From Streptomyces leeuwenhoekii (lineage in GTDB: Bacteria; Actinomycetota; Actinomycetes; Streptomycetales; Streptomycetaceae), in assembly GCF_001013905.1 (NCBI RefSeq), contig NZ_LN831790.1, positions 186,001 to 250,000 on the forward strand: 64,000 bases of DNA, read 5' to 3'. The first letter of the stretch is position 1, and each line of letters opens with the position of its first letter. The notes beneath the pieces are model-generated. The model had not been told where the DNA came from. It ran no database searches and worked only from the letters and a program-made list of their open reading frames with translations. Position numbers and translations under genes: made by a program. Below are positions 1-10,500 of this stretch, in pieces.

Positions 1-88
1 GCAGCAGCGAGCCGATGGGCAGGGAGAAGCACTGGTCACTGAGGTGCTGATGGAGGGGAGGGACGGGATCGGCACGGTCGTCATGTGA
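1..88 (+). CDS. possible C-terminal end of a gene cut by the window edge
   Basis: One forward frame is open from base 2 and stops with TGA at 86-88, giving about 28 residues that end in a plausible hydrophobic tail (GIGTVVM). Nothing identifies the family, and the piece is too short to separate from chance. It lies upstream of pobA on the same strand, so it could be the end of a gene read in the same direction. Confidence 0.2.
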   Translation, partial: QQRADGQGEALVTEVLMEGRDGIGTVVM

Positions 89-550
89 GGCGTCAGCAGC
101 TGTCGACATGATCCCCCAAGTGACGTTGGCGGGTATGGCTGTCTTCATGTCAGGGTTCGATCCGGTGCACCCCGTTCCGCGACTGCGTGCGCAGCCGCCT
201 TCGGACGTGGGGAGCCTGATGGCCCCGGCTGTGCCGGGGGCACGGCCGTCGGGCACGTCGCGGAAGAGCCGTAGGCCGGTCGGGCTCCCCTGAGCGGGGG
301 GGCAACCCCTTCAGGCTTCGTCAGTCCTCCCGCGGCGTGCAAGTGGTTGCCTGGTTGTCCGCCCAGCGGGCAACCAGGCACGGAGCTCACCGCGGCAGGA
401 GCCCGCCAAGGGCCTGAACCCGCCCGGTCCTGTCCGCCGTGGCCGCGGCGGACGAGGCCGGCCGCCGGCCCTGTGAGTCCTCCCGGCCACCGAACGATTT
501 CGCCGCTGAGCGAACCTGAGCACCGATCACCGAACCGGAAGGGACGAACC
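89..550. other. upstream region of pobA, no gene supported
   Basis: Short open frames occur here, but none has both a ribosome binding site and recognisable protein sequence. The only strong structure is the hairpin listed separately at 348-380. The pobA ribosome binding site (GGAAGGGACG) lies at the right end. The pobA promoter should be in this stretch, but no convincing -35/-10 pair was found. Confidence 0.5.
348..380. repeat. hairpin upstream of pobA
   Basis: TGCCTGGTTG at 348-357 and CAACCAGGCA at 371-380 form a perfect 10-bp inverted repeat with a 13-base loop, about 170 bases before the pobA start. It could be an operator or a leader structure. It has no following T-run and is not obviously a terminator. 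Confidence 0.55.
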
Positions 551-1765
551 ATGCCATCAGCGGTCACACGGACCACCGTCGGTATCGTGGGCGCGGGACC
601 GGCGGGCCTCATGCTCTCGCACCTGCTGGCCCGCAGGGGGATCGACTCGACCGTGGTCGACCACCGCACCCGGGAGGAGATCGAGAGCACCCACCGCGCG
701 GGCATCCTCGAAGCCGGCAGCGTCCGCCTCCTGACGGAGACCGGCGTGTCGGACCGGGTGCTCCGCGACGGGCGGCCGCACGCGGGCATCGAACTGCGTT
801 TCCAGGGTACGAGCCACCGTATCGACTTCCAGCACCTGGTCGGGGAGAGCGTATGGCTCTACCCGCAGACCGACGTGTTCGTCGACCTCGCCGACGCGCG
901 CGAGCGGGACGGCGGCGACGTCCGCTTCGGTGTCACGGGAACCCGGGTGGTCGACCTGACGACGGAGCGCCCCGGGATCCTGTTCCGGGACGCCGAAGGC
1001 GCGCAGCGGGAGGTGCGCTGCGACATCCTGGTCGGCGCGGACGGGGCGCACGGCGTGTGCCGGTCTGCGGTGCCCGAGGCGGCGCGCACCCTCTTCTACC
1101 ACGAGTACCCGTTCGCCTGGTTCGGTGTGCTCGTCGAGGCCCCGCCCAGTGCCGCCGAGCTCGTCTACACCCACTCCGGGCGGGGGTTCGCGCTCATCAG
1201 CCAGCGCACCGAGTCCGTGCAGCGCATGTACTTCCAGTGCGATCCGGACGAGGACCCCGCGGCCTGGTCGGAGGACCGGATATGGACGGAACTCCAGGCG
1301 CGGGTGCGCGGCGCGGACGGCTTCGCCCTCAAGGAGGGGCCGGTGACGGACCGCTCGGTCCTGCGGTTCCGCAGCCTGGTGTGCGAGCCGATGCGCTACG
1401 GCAGCATGCTGTTGGCCGGCGACGCCGCGCACACCGTCCCGCCCACCGGGGCGAAGGGCCTCAACCTCGCCCTGTCCGACGTACGGGTACTCGCTCAGGT
1501 GGTGGGGAACGCCATGAGCACGCGCAACCGTGCGCTTCTCGACGACTACGGCCCCCGGGCGCTGCGCCGCGTGTGGCGCGCGCAGCACTTCTCCTACTGG
1601 ATGACCTCGATGCTGCACCGCGTCCCCGGCTCGACCGACTTCGACGTCCGCCGCCAACTGGGCGCGCTGCGCTCGGTGGTGGACTCCACCGCCGGGTCGG
1701 CCTACCTCGCCGAGTCCTATACGGGTGGCGAGATCCATCACCACACCTTTGCAGGGCGCACGTAA
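551..1765 (+). CDS. pobA: 4-hydroxybenzoate 3-monooxygenase
   Basis: This 404-residue flavoprotein hydroxylates 4-hydroxybenzoate to protocatechuate with NADPH and O2, feeding the beta-ketoadipate pathway in the cytoplasm. The N-terminal FAD fold carries GIVGAGPAGLM (about residues 9-19). The second FAD motif GDAAHTVPPTGAKGLNL is near residue 285, and the length is normal for the family (about 394). The start at 551 is chosen because GGAAGGGACG precedes it; an upstream in-frame extension adds only low-complexity sequence. No pcaHG genes or PobR-type regulator are adjacent, so the protocatechuate steps must be encoded elsewhere. Family assignment is firm. Confidence 0.93.
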   Translation: MPSAVTRTTVGIVGAGPAGLMLSHLLARRGIDSTVVDHRTREEIESTHRAGILEAGSVRLLTETGVSDRVLRDGRPHAGIELRFQGTSHRIDFQHLVGESVWLYPQTDVFVDLADARERDGGDVRFGVTGTRVVDLTTERPGILFRDAEGAQREVRCDILVGADGAHGVCRSAVPEAARTLFYHEYPFAWFGVLVEAPPSAAELVYTHSGRGFALISQRTESVQRMYFQCDPDEDPAAWSEDRIWTELQARVRGADGFALKEGPVTDRSVLRFRSLVCEPMRYGSMLLAGDAAHTVPPTGAKGLNLALSDVRVLAQVVGNAMSTRNRALLDDYGPRALRRVWRAQHFSYWMTSMLHRVPGSTDFDVRRQLGALRSVVDSTAGSAYLAESYTGGEIHHHTFAGRT

Positions 1766-1918
1766 CGCACGGCATCATCCGTACATGAGTGATCACTGTG
1801 AGCGAAGCGAGATCTGGGGCAGCCGATCGCCGCGCATGGAGATCCGTCCACCGCTGACCGGCCCCGCCGTGGGTGTGACTGTCGGACCACTTGTTCGACG
1901 GAGGGGAGCGGGCCAGAG

Positions 1919-3028
1919 GTGACGGAACCCGTGAAGAGCGTCGGCCAGTTGTTGCAGTGGTACCGGAAGGAGGCCGGACTTTCCTTACCGAGGCTGGCGG
2001 CACTGGCGCACTACGACAAGGGTTACCTCTCCAAGGTGGAGAACGGCAGAAAGCCGATGAGCGTCGAGCTGGCGCGGGTCTGCGACAAAGTGCTGGGCAC
2101 GGGAGGGGAACTGGCGAAGCGGGCACTGGCGGCCACGGACCGGAACTGCCCCGGCGGACAGCTGCCGCTGGCCCAGCTTCCGGCCGCTCAGGGGCGGCTG
2201 TTCGGCCGGGCCGGGGCGCTGACCCGGCTGGAGCGACTGCTGGCGCACGGGACCGACGCGCCGGGCAGGGTGCCCATGGTGTGCGTCGACGGACCGCCGG
2301 GCGTCGGCAAGACGACCCTGGCCCTGCGGGGCGCTCATAACGTGGCGCACCGCTTCATCGACGGCGCGCTGTTCGTGAACCTGCGCGGCAACGACCGTGT
2401 GCGTGGCCCCTTGGACCCGGGGCACGTCCTGGCCGGATTCCTGAGGGCGCTCGGCGTCCGCTCGGACCGCGTCCCCGACGACGAGCAGGAACGGGCCGCG
2501 CTGTATCGCTCCCTGCTGTCGGGCCGGTCCGTCCTGGTGGTGTTGGACAACGCCGCGACCTCGGCCCAGGTGCAGCCGCTGCTGCCCGGGTCCGGCGGCT
2601 GCGCGGTGCTGGTGACCAGCCGTTCGCATCTGGTCGGCATGCAGGTCATGACTGCTCCGGCGGTCCGCCTGACGCTCGGCCCGCTGGACTTCGAGGCCGC
2701 GGTGGACCTCCTCCGGACCCTGATCGGGGACGCCCGCGCCGACGCGGAGCCGACGGCACTGGCCCGCATGGCCCTGCGGTGCGGCTTCCTCCCGCTCGCC
2801 CTGCGGACCGCCGCGGTGCGGATCGCCACGCACCCCCGCATGAGCATCGACGAGTTCGACCGCCACTATGCGGCGGAGGCCGGCCTCCTGGACCTGGTCG
2901 GCACCGACAACGAGGAACACCTGCGCTCCGCGCTCGACCGGACGCCCCCTGCCATGTACGGAAGAGCCTCCTGGCGGACGCGGGAGCACACCCCGCAATC
3001 CGGCGCTGTCAAGTCAATGGGCGCCTGA
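1919..3028 (+). CDS. XRE helix-turn-helix / NB-ARC regulator, C-terminally truncated
   Basis: The 369-residue protein starts with an XRE DNA-binding domain (about residues 8-60, with YLSKVENGRKPMS). An NB-ARC ATPase follows: P-loop GPPGVGKTTLAL near residue 125, Walker B-like VLVVLDNA near 205, and a GxP-like CGFLPLAL near 285. Relatives continue into winged-helix and TPR regions of several hundred residues. Here homology stops around EEHLRSALDRT (about residue 340), and a short unrelated tail leads to the stop, so a deletion or recombination junction probably lies near base 2940. The start is GTG. Leucine 23 is encoded by TTA (1985-1987), which would make translation depend on the bldA tRNA. 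It may be non-functional as a sensor. Confidence 0.75.
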   Translation: MTEPVKSVGQLLQWYRKEAGLSLPRLAALAHYDKGYLSKVENGRKPMSVELARVCDKVLGTGGELAKRALAATDRNCPGGQLPLAQLPAAQGRLFGRAGALTRLERLLAHGTDAPGRVPMVCVDGPPGVGKTTLALRGAHNVAHRFIDGALFVNLRGNDRVRGPLDPGHVLAGFLRALGVRSDRVPDDEQERAALYRSLLSGRSVLVVLDNAATSAQVQPLLPGSGGCAVLVTSRSHLVGMQVMTAPAVRLTLGPLDFEAAVDLLRTLIGDARADAEPTALARMALRCGFLPLALRTAAVRIATHPRMSIDEFDRHYAAEAGLLDLVGTDNEEHLRSALDRTPPAMYGRASWRTREHTPQSGAVKSMGA

Positions 3029-3802
3029 CGGTCTGACGGTGCGTCGCGGCGCTTGCGCTTCCTGTGCGCGGAGGCGAGCGGGGCCCCTCCCCCAGCCGGT
3101 GATCACGAGCCCTCCCGGGCTGAGGAGAGGCATTTCCGCAGCTCAGAGCAGAAGCGCTGCGTTTCCACAGATCAACGGTGGAGGGGCGCTCCCCCGCACG
3201 GGTGCCGCCCCTCCCGGTGCGCCGGGAGCCAGAGCCGGGCCTGGTCAGCGGTGGTCGCCGCCCTCCGCCTGCGCCGCCGCCCCTCAGCACCGAACAGGGT
3301 CATCCTGGGTCTGTACCTCTCGGCATGAAGGGGGCGTTGCTCACACCCTGCACCCGCACCGTGTCACCGCCCGGCCGGGGTCACCCGATTGGCGGAGGAA
3401 GACCACCCCCCTGGTGCGGCGGGCGCGTGCTGGAACGGAGCCCTGCCTGCTGGCGTAGGAACGAGGGGTCTGCCCGCGACCGACTGGGGGCCGGAACCGA
3501 GGCCGGTAACCCAGACCGCCGGCAGGCTGCTCGATGGGATCGTCCCCGGGCGGGTGCGGGGAGCAGATCCCGCAGGAGAACCGGCGCGCGGCCCGCCAGG
3601 GACGATCCTCGCAGGTGCGGGGTGCAGCGGTGCCTGACCACCATCCCGGGGGGCACGGATCGTACGGGGCGTGGGCGCGGCGCCGACCGCCAGGACCCGG
3701 ACGGTTCGAACGGCGTCGGTGCCGACCGTGCTGTTCGCCGCGGCGATGATCCGGGGCGGAGATCAGGCGCAGCTGGGTGCCCCATCTCGGCGAGGAGGGC
3801 CT
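3029..3802. other. degenerate stretch after the truncated regulator
   Basis: All frames are short or low complexity, and none shows a recognisable domain with a ribosome binding site. Base composition is more mixed than in the flanking genes. Together with the truncation before it and the MerR remnant after it, it looks like decayed DNA. No RNA gene or long repeat was recognised. Confidence 0.5.
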
Positions 3803-4039
3803 ATGCGCATCGGGGAGTTGGCCAGGAAGACTGGAGTCCCCACTCGGATGCTCCGGTACTACGAAGAGCAGGGACTCATCACACCGCGCGTCGAACCGCG
3901 ACGCACTCACCCGCTACATCGAGGCGATGGACATCGCGGCAGGGGCGTTGCCGGCGAGGAGCGCACGGTGAGCCGCCTTGCGGATTTCATGACCGAGGTC
4001 GATCGGCGCCGGAACCCAAGACCTTCATCAGTCTTCTAG
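3803..4039 (+). pseudogene. MerR-family regulator remnant
   Basis: The first 28 or so residues are a typical MerR winged-helix start (MRIGELARKTGVPTRM, then LRYYEEQGLITP). After about base 3890 the MerR homology ends: the expected second wing and coiled coil are missing, and the frame runs through unrelated sequence to a stop at 4039. A different frame shows a protein-like string (ALTRYIEAMDIAAGALP) over 3903-3955, suggesting a frameshift or a junction between two remnants. It probably cannot work as a regulator. Confidence 0.6.
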
Positions 4040-4506
4040 CCCCAGGAACCCACGGGCTACTCTGCCCCCAGAGGAAACCTCCCTTCGGTTCCCTGGATTT
4101 CCCCTGCAGGAATCCGCGAACCCGTCGGCTTGGCGCCGCGTGGACTTCGACCACATGGCCCGGCTCGGATGGGTCCGCTCCCCTGCAGTCGATCGAGGTC
4201 CGCTTCGGCACCAGCCGAGCCGGGGCCGTCGACATCGCGCCCTACACCACGGCCTCCGTCGACGCGATCGTCCCCGCCCACCCCGAGGTCGACTGGGAGC
4301 AGCTGCGCGCGGTGGCCTCCCAGCGTTCGTCGGTGCACTTCGCTCGGCTGCCGGCCGGCGAAAGGGCCGGGCCGGCAGGCGCACCCGAGCGGGTATGGAG
4401 GCTCTGCGGAGACAGTGAGTAACACCTCCCTCACGCAGTAGATTCGTCCCACGCGCGGGCCGGACGGCCGCGCGCCATCCGGACCGACGCGAGGGGGAGG
4501 AATTCG
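4040..4506. other. intergenic, possible unassigned coding remnant
   Basis: Between about 4140 and 4420 one forward frame reads like protein (for example VDAIVPAHPEVDWEQL) and stops at 4420-4422. No start, ribosome binding site or family could be assigned, so it may be the 3' end of a lost gene. The last 20 bases hold the strong ribosome binding site (GAGGGGGAGGAA) of the kinase gene. Confidence 0.35.
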
Positions 4507-6387
4507 GTGCGTCCCGGAGACGAACTGGCCGGCCGTTATGTGGTGAAAGAGGTTATCGGCGTGGGGCGGGGCGGCGAGGTGTGGCTCGCCCACGACACCG
4601 TGGTGGGGCAGGACGTCGCGCTGAAACCCGAGTGGATCGAGGGAGACCGCGAGACCGCGCTGCGGCTGCTGGGCGAGGCGCGGGCACTGGCCCAGTTCCG
4701 CGCCCATCCCCACGTCGTGACGCTGTTCGACGTGGTGACCGAGGCGCCGGAGCAGAACACCGCGACGACGTACTGGTTCGTCATGGAGCACGTGCCCGGC
4801 GGCGGTCTGGACGGGAAGCCGTCCGTGCCGCCCCGGCAGGCGGCTCGCATCGGCGCCCAGCTCGCCGACGCGCTGGCCACGTTGCACGAGGCCGGGGTCG
4901 TTCACTGCGACGTCAAGCCCGCCAACATCGGCCTCACCCGGCACGGTACGGCCAAGCTGCTGGACTTCGGCGCCGCATACCGGATCGGCGGCGCCGAGAC
5001 CATCACGGCCAACGGCCCGTACAGCTTCACCCCCGACTACGCCGCTCCCGAACTGGCCCGCGGGAACGTCCCCCTGCCCGCCTCCGACGTGTTCTGCCTG
5101 GCCGCCACGCTCCATGCACTCGTCACCGGCGCCCCACCACGGGGAGAGGCGGCGCAACGGGCCGGCGGCGAGGACAGCGCCCGGTTGGCGTACTGGAAGG
5201 CGGAACAGGGCGTCGTGGAGATCGACGCCGATGCCGTGGGGCCCCTGCTCCCCGTGCTCTCGGCCATGCTGCGGCGTGATCCACGGGACCGCCCCGAGGC
5301 TGCCGAGGCGCGGCGGCTCCTGGCAGCCGTCGCCGACGGCAAAGTCCGGCGCCCCCGCTGGTGGTTACCCACCGCGGCGCTCGGTGCGAGCGCTGCATTG
5401 GTGGTCGCCCTGTTCGCCGTCTCCAGCAACCGGGACGACCGGGGCGACGACGCCGCGGGGGGCACCGGCAGCGGTTCCGCCCAGCGGCAGCTTCCCGGCG
5501 ATTCCTTGCAGGGCGCGGCGCGGTCCCTGATCGGCGATCCGCACACCGCGGACGTGTGCGCGCTGGCCGATCCCGCGGCCTTCGACCGGTTCGGCGAGAG
5601 CCGCGTGGACGTGGACTACGGCAACTTCGACCGCTGCGACGTACTCGTCCAGACCGACGACGAAAACCGAATCGACGTGTCGTTCCAGCTGCGCGACGGC
5701 TCGCCGCCGGAGTTGACGGTTCCCTCCCGGGCCATCGGGGCCGTCGCCGTCCGCGAGGAGCCGCCGGCCGAGGACGAGTGCGCTCTCCTGCTGTCCCACG
5801 GGAAGCCGGGCGAGGCGGGCGACGTCGTCCGGATCCGCGTCGACGTCGACAACGAGGGCACGGTCACCGGCGGCGCGGCCACGCTGTGCACGGTCGCCGA
5901 AGCCGCCGCCCGCAGCGCCGCCGAGGTGCTCAACCGGGGCCCGCTGCCACGCCGTACGCCGACCTACCCGGCCGAATCTCTGGCCTGGGCGGACGCCTGC
6001 ACGCTGCTCGACGCCAAGGCCCTGTCCGCCGTACCGGGCATCAAGGCCGACGCGCCGAAGGCGGGCGTCGCCAACTGGAGCTGCGAGTGGTTCAGCGACG
6101 TCGACGACCTCGAGGCGCGGATCGCCTTCTTCCGCGACCAGCCCAAATCCGCGCGCGACGGCGACCCCGTCCGGCTCGGCGGCAACGACGCCGTCATCGT
6201 GCCGAGGGGCGACGGCGACGGAACCTGCACGGTCTTCGTCGTCCACCGCGAGTACGGCGGCCACGACGCCGAGACGGCCGCCGAGATGCTGCGCCTGCAT
6301 GTCGGCGGCAGGCGGCCCCTTGCCGACCTCTGCGGCATGGCCACCGACCTCGCAGCCTCCGCCGCCGCCAACCTGCCCGCCCTCTGA
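4507..6387 (+). CDS. membrane Ser/Thr protein kinase (Hanks type)
   Basis: The 626-residue protein has an N-terminal kinase domain (about 10-270) with glycine loop VIGVGRGGEVW, the lysine in DVALKPEW, catalytic loop VHCDVKPAN (HCD instead of HRD, near residue 133), DFG in LLDFGAAY and APE in YAAPEL. One membrane helix follows (about 285-307, WWLPTAALGASAALVVALF). The remaining 320 residues should lie outside the membrane. They contain two similar halves, each with a cysteine pair (VCALADPAAF...FDRCDV and ACTLLDAKAL...WSCEWF), so this looks like a duplicated sensor domain. GTG start with a strong Shine-Dalgarno. An FHA gene follows 139 bases later and is a natural phosphothreonine-reading partner. 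Confidence 0.88.
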   Translation: MRPGDELAGRYVVKEVIGVGRGGEVWLAHDTVVGQDVALKPEWIEGDRETALRLLGEARALAQFRAHPHVVTLFDVVTEAPEQNTATTYWFVMEHVPGGGLDGKPSVPPRQAARIGAQLADALATLHEAGVVHCDVKPANIGLTRHGTAKLLDFGAAYRIGGAETITANGPYSFTPDYAAPELARGNVPLPASDVFCLAATLHALVTGAPPRGEAAQRAGGEDSARLAYWKAEQGVVEIDADAVGPLLPVLSAMLRRDPRDRPEAAEARRLLAAVADGKVRRPRWWLPTAALGASAALVVALFAVSSNRDDRGDDAAGGTGSGSAQRQLPGDSLQGAARSLIGDPHTADVCALADPAAFDRFGESRVDVDYGNFDRCDVLVQTDDENRIDVSFQLRDGSPPELTVPSRAIGAVAVREEPPAEDECALLLSHGKPGEAGDVVRIRVDVDNEGTVTGGAATLCTVAEAAARSAAEVLNRGPLPRRTPTYPAESLAWADACTLLDAKALSAVPGIKADAPKAGVANWSCEWFSDVDDLEARIAFFRDQPKSARDGDPVRLGGNDAVIVPRGDGDGTCTVFVVHREYGGHDAETAAEMLRLHVGGRRPLADLCGMATDLAASAAANLPAL

Positions 6388-6526
6388 GACGGGTGCCCAG
6401 TGCGTTCGGGAGGGGACCCGGACAAGTTGGCGCAAGTTGGTGGGCACGTCCGGCGGAGCCGGTCGCGCGAGGCCCACCATGCCGATCCGCAGGCGTCCCC
6501 CGTCCTCCGTACCGAGGAGACCCTCG

Positions 6527-7327
6527 ATGTCCTTCTCCACCAGCCTCGCGCGCGGTGTCGCGCCCACCGCGCCGGGAACGCTGCATGCGCGCACGGTCAC
6601 CGGCGACCTCTGCGTCCCGCCCAGCCCCGGACGGACCGTCCGCTTCGGGAGGGGCGAGCGCCCCGACGTGGACCTGGAGGTCGGTATCGACGATCTCCGG
6701 GTGAGCCGTCGACACGCGGAGCTGACGTTCCGCCAGGGCCACTGGTGGCTGCGCAGCACCGGGCTTCAGCTCGTGCGGCTGCCGCGCGGCCGGATGATGC
6801 ACAGAGCCAGCGAACCCTTGCCCCTGACCACCGGATACACCCCCCTGTTCGTCAAGGGCTCCGGCTACCGCGAGCACCTGGTCGAGCTGTACGTCGCCGA
6901 CCACGACGACCAGGGCCCCGTCTCCCGCCGCCGGGCCGACACCCTGCGGCCGCAGACCTGGGCCCTCGACGACGACGAACGGCTGCTCCTGGTCGTGCTC
7001 GGCCAGCGGTACCTGCTCTACGAGGAGGATCCGCGTCCGCTGACGTACTCCATGGCCGCTCGGCAGCTCGCCCATCTGCGTCCGGGCGGCAACTGGAACG
7101 AGCGCAGGATCGAGTACCGGATCGAGGTGGTACGCCGTCGGTTGCACGGCACCGGTTTCCGGTACGCGCTGATGCACGACAGGTCCGAGGAACGGCCCTC
7201 CGACAACAGCCTGCTGCACAACCTGCTCAAGGGCCTGGTCGAGTCGACGACCCTCGTCCCGCCGGACCTGAATCTGGTGGACGACGCCCCCGGCGGCCCG
7301 GACGGCACACCCGGGGGAGAGCCGTAG
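6527..7327 (+). CDS. FHA-domain protein with C-terminal helix-turn-helix-like region
   Basis: The 266-residue cytoplasmic protein carries an FHA phosphothreonine-binding domain (about residues 35-115; VRFGRGERPDVDL and LRVSRRHAEL supply the usual Gly-Arg and Ser-x-x-His residues). A C-terminal part (about 145-240) predicted as mixed helix/winged helix starts at WALDDDERLLLVVL. This layout is common in actinomycetes next to eukaryote-type kinases. The ATG at 6527 is preferred over an in-frame ATG at 6479 because GAGGAGA lies 7 bases before it. Lying downstream of the membrane kinase, it may read that kinase's output. Whether it binds DNA is not shown. Confidence 0.75.
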   Translation: MSFSTSLARGVAPTAPGTLHARTVTGDLCVPPSPGRTVRFGRGERPDVDLEVGIDDLRVSRRHAELTFRQGHWWLRSTGLQLVRLPRGRMMHRASEPLPLTTGYTPLFVKGSGYREHLVELYVADHDDQGPVSRRRADTLRPQTWALDDDERLLLVVLGQRYLLYEEDPRPLTYSMAARQLAHLRPGGNWNERRIEYRIEVVRRRLHGTGFRYALMHDRSEERPSDNSLLHNLLKGLVESTTLVPPDLNLVDDAPGGPDGTPGGEP

Positions 7328-7527
7328 CGCCGGAGATCGCCGACGAGCCGGTCCCGTTCCGGGAGGCGAGGCGTCGGCGCCGCCTGCCCGTGCAGCCGGA
7401 GCGCACCGGCGGCACGACCAGGCGGTCCGTGCCACGTCACGCGCTCGACGCGCAGCCGGCGCCGCCCGGGTCCGCCGGTCCGGCGCCCGAGGGAGTGCCG
7501 AACCGGAGCACCCCGCGCGACAGGCGC

Positions 7528-7557
7528 GACCGGTGACGGGGCGGCCCGTCACCGGTC
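7528..7557. terminator. bidirectional hairpin terminator between convergent genes
   Basis: GACCGGTGACGGG (7528-7540) and CCCGTCACCGGTC (7545-7557) form a perfect 13-bp stem with a 4-base loop, followed by CTTTC. It lies between the FHA gene and the convergent polysaccharide lyase gene, so it can serve both. Confidence 0.8.
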
Positions 7558-7569
7558 CTTTCACCTGTC

Positions 7570-10500
7570 CTACGCGGCGCCGGGGCCGACGTCCACCGCG
7601 GTGAGCGGGGCCCGTGCGACTGTGGACGCCGACCGCTCGTCGGCGCCGGCGTCGACGCCGCCGGTGCGGGCCTGGCCGTCCATGTCGTCGGTCACGAAGG
7701 CGTGGCCGCCGGTGCCGGAGTCGATCGCCGGGCTTCCCGCGCCGGTCCGGTACAGCGATCCGTCGGAGGCGAGCAGCGGGTCGACCGCCCTGACGGAGCC
7801 GGAAGGCACGGACACGCCGAGGGTTGCCGATCCGGTCGGCCAGGCTATGTTCCCGGAGTAGGTCATGTTCAAGGGCTTCCTGACTTCGTTGATCAGCTTG
7901 CCCCGGCTGCCGGTGACGACGTTGTCGGCGATGACCGAGTCGATTGGGGGAAGGCTGTAGTTGGCGCCGATCTCGATGTTCGACATGTTGTTCACGAAGG
8001 TGTTGTTCACGACGGTCGCCCGGTAGACGCGCCAGTGCGCACTCAGCGCGCCCGAGGTGTCCACGTCGCCGCCGTCGATCTGCAGCGCGGCGTCGTAGCC
8101 GGTGCCGGTCAGGCCCTCGAAGTAGTTGTTGTAGACCTTGTGGTCCTGGCCGTAGAGGCGGATCCCGCCGGTCCCCGTCTTGCCCTCGCCGAGGAAGAAG
8201 TTGCCGTGGAATGCGCCCCGGTTCCCGTGCCGTTGGGACAGGACGCCCTGGGAGGCGCGGAAGGTGTTGTAGCGGACGACGTTGTCGTTGCTCTTCACGG
8301 AGACGATCTCCGGGTCGCCGTCGCAGTTCTCGAAGAGGTTCGACTCGACGACGGTGAATCCGCTCGACCGGGAGATTCCGCTCCAGCCGACCCGGATGGC
8401 CTCCATCTCGTTGTCCGCGCGGGGTCCGATGTCGCGGAAGTGGTTGTGGTCGATGCGGTCGTGCTGTGACTGCTGGGTCTCGGATCCGTCGATGGTGATG
8501 AAGTTCCCGAGCTGGTGCTTCTCCTCGAACAGGTTGTGATCGATCCGGTTGTGATGGCTGCCCGCACCCTGGATGATCACCCACTTCAGCGAGGACTCCT
8601 CGGTCAGCCGGAAGTGGTTGCGGGTCAGCCGCACACGATTCGACCTTGTGATCTTCAGGGTGTCGCTGTTCGTGAACTTCAGGCCCTGGAAGGTGACGTA
8701 GGAAGAGTCCGCGATCTCCAGCTGCCCGTCGCCGATCACCGCCTTGCCGCGGTTCTCGGCGACCACGGTGATGGGTGCGGCGGCCGTTCCGTTCTTGCCG
8801 GTCATGCTGCCGATCGCGTATGTGCCGTCCGCGAGGACGATGCGGTCGCCGGCCCGTGCGTCCCCGAACGCGCTCTCCAGCGCGTCCGAGTCCGCGACAC
8901 GGATCGTGCGGACAGGGCTCGGCTCTCCGTCGTCTCCGGCGCCGTCGTCTCCGCCGCTGTTGCCGGCTCCGAAGATGTCCGTCTCGGTGATGCTGGTCCA
9001 GTCGTTGGACGTGTTTCCGTGGCCGACGATCCGCACGTAGCGGGCCGAGGCGTCGGTGAAGTCGTACTTCTCCTGCTGGAGTGTGGTGCCGCTGCTGGTC
9101 GTGCGTGCCAGGACGGTCCTCCACGACGCCCCATCGTCGGACAGCTGGACGTCGAACGTGTGCTTTCTGCCGGCTCCCTGGTGCCAGGCGACCGACGCCG
9201 AGCCGACGGTCCGCGTCGAGCCCAGGTCGTAGCGGATCCACGCCCCGTCGCCCTCGGACGACCAGCGGGTACTCAGGTTGTTGTCCAGGGTGTTGGCGGG
9301 GACGTTGCCGTCATCGGGACTCGCCGAGATGCCGACGATGGGGACAGGAGAGTCCCCGCCGGGATCGCCGGGATTCCCGCCGGCGGGCTCGACGTCGTAC
9401 GTCCGGACCCAGTCGACCTCGAGCACGGCCGGGCGCAGCCCGCTGTCGCCGGTGAAGTTGTCGAGCTGGATGTTCAGATGCCCCGAGGGCATCGTCTGGA
9501 TGTCCCCCCGGTCGGCGTCCGCGCCGCCCGACTCCCGGAACCACTCGACGCCGTCGACGTAGCCGACCAACGCGTCCGGCGTCCACTCGAACGCGAAGTT
9601 GTGCCACTGCGTCATGTCCACCGGGCAGTGGTCGTTGCGTTCCTTCTTGTCGGTCGGGCTCTTCGGATAGTGCAGAAAAGCGGTGAGGCACTGGGCTCCG
9701 GGGTCGGACGTCTCGACCCAGTCGTACTCCCCGTTCTCGAGCCGGTTGCCCGCGGTGGGCCAGATCAGGTGCAGCACGTGGTAGAGCCCGCCGACCGAGC
9801 CGGTGTTCCGTGAGCGCGAACGGATCTCCCACCGGCCGTACTGGGCGTCACGCTGCTGCCGCAGCCACCCCGTGTCGCCGTTCGCCTCGCCGCGCATGGT
9901 GAGCATGCCGTTGGCGACGGTGCTGTTCTTGGCGCAGCGGCGGCCGTTCCCGGCGTGCCCTTCCCAGCATCCCTGCGTGCCGCCGACCTCGCCCGTCGGC
10001 ACCGCCCATTTGTCGGGGTCGACCGCGCCGGTGTAGTCGAACTCGTCGGAGACCGGCAGCGGGGTGCCCCAGCCGTACCGCTCGGCGGCCTCGGTCGAGT
10101 CCCCGGCACCCCCGCCCCCGCCGTCGCCGTGCGTGATGTTGAGGCCGTAGATCTTGACCTCGCCGTAGTTGTCCTCGCTGCACGGATTCGAGTTGCCGCA
10201 GTTGGCCTGCGTGTACGCGCCGGCCTTGAAGTAGGCGCCGGAGTAGTCCCTCGACAGCGTGGTCTGCAACGCGCCGTTGTAGTAGACCCTGGTCTCGCCG
10301 TCGCTGACCTCGAACTTCGCCTGGAACCTCGTACCCAGACGGTAGGCGTCCGTCACCAGATGGTGGTGCGACGTGTCGCCGTCGGTGATGTAGAGCCTGC
10401 TGCCTTCAAGGCGGAAGACGGTGACGTCGTCGGAGGCGTCGTGGATCTGCCCGGCGACGACGTACGGCCTCTCCTCGGGAACGGCCGTGATGGCCTGGTC

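Noticed and set aside
1788..1797. AGTGATCACT palindrome after pobA as an operator or terminator
   Set aside because: It is only 10 bp, has no loop or T-run, and palindromes of this size occur by chance.
6194..9241. A 1015-residue minus-strand frame over the FHA gene and part of the PL6 region
   Set aside because: It crosses two well-supported genes and a perfect terminator, and its sequence is Arg/Pro-rich without any domain.
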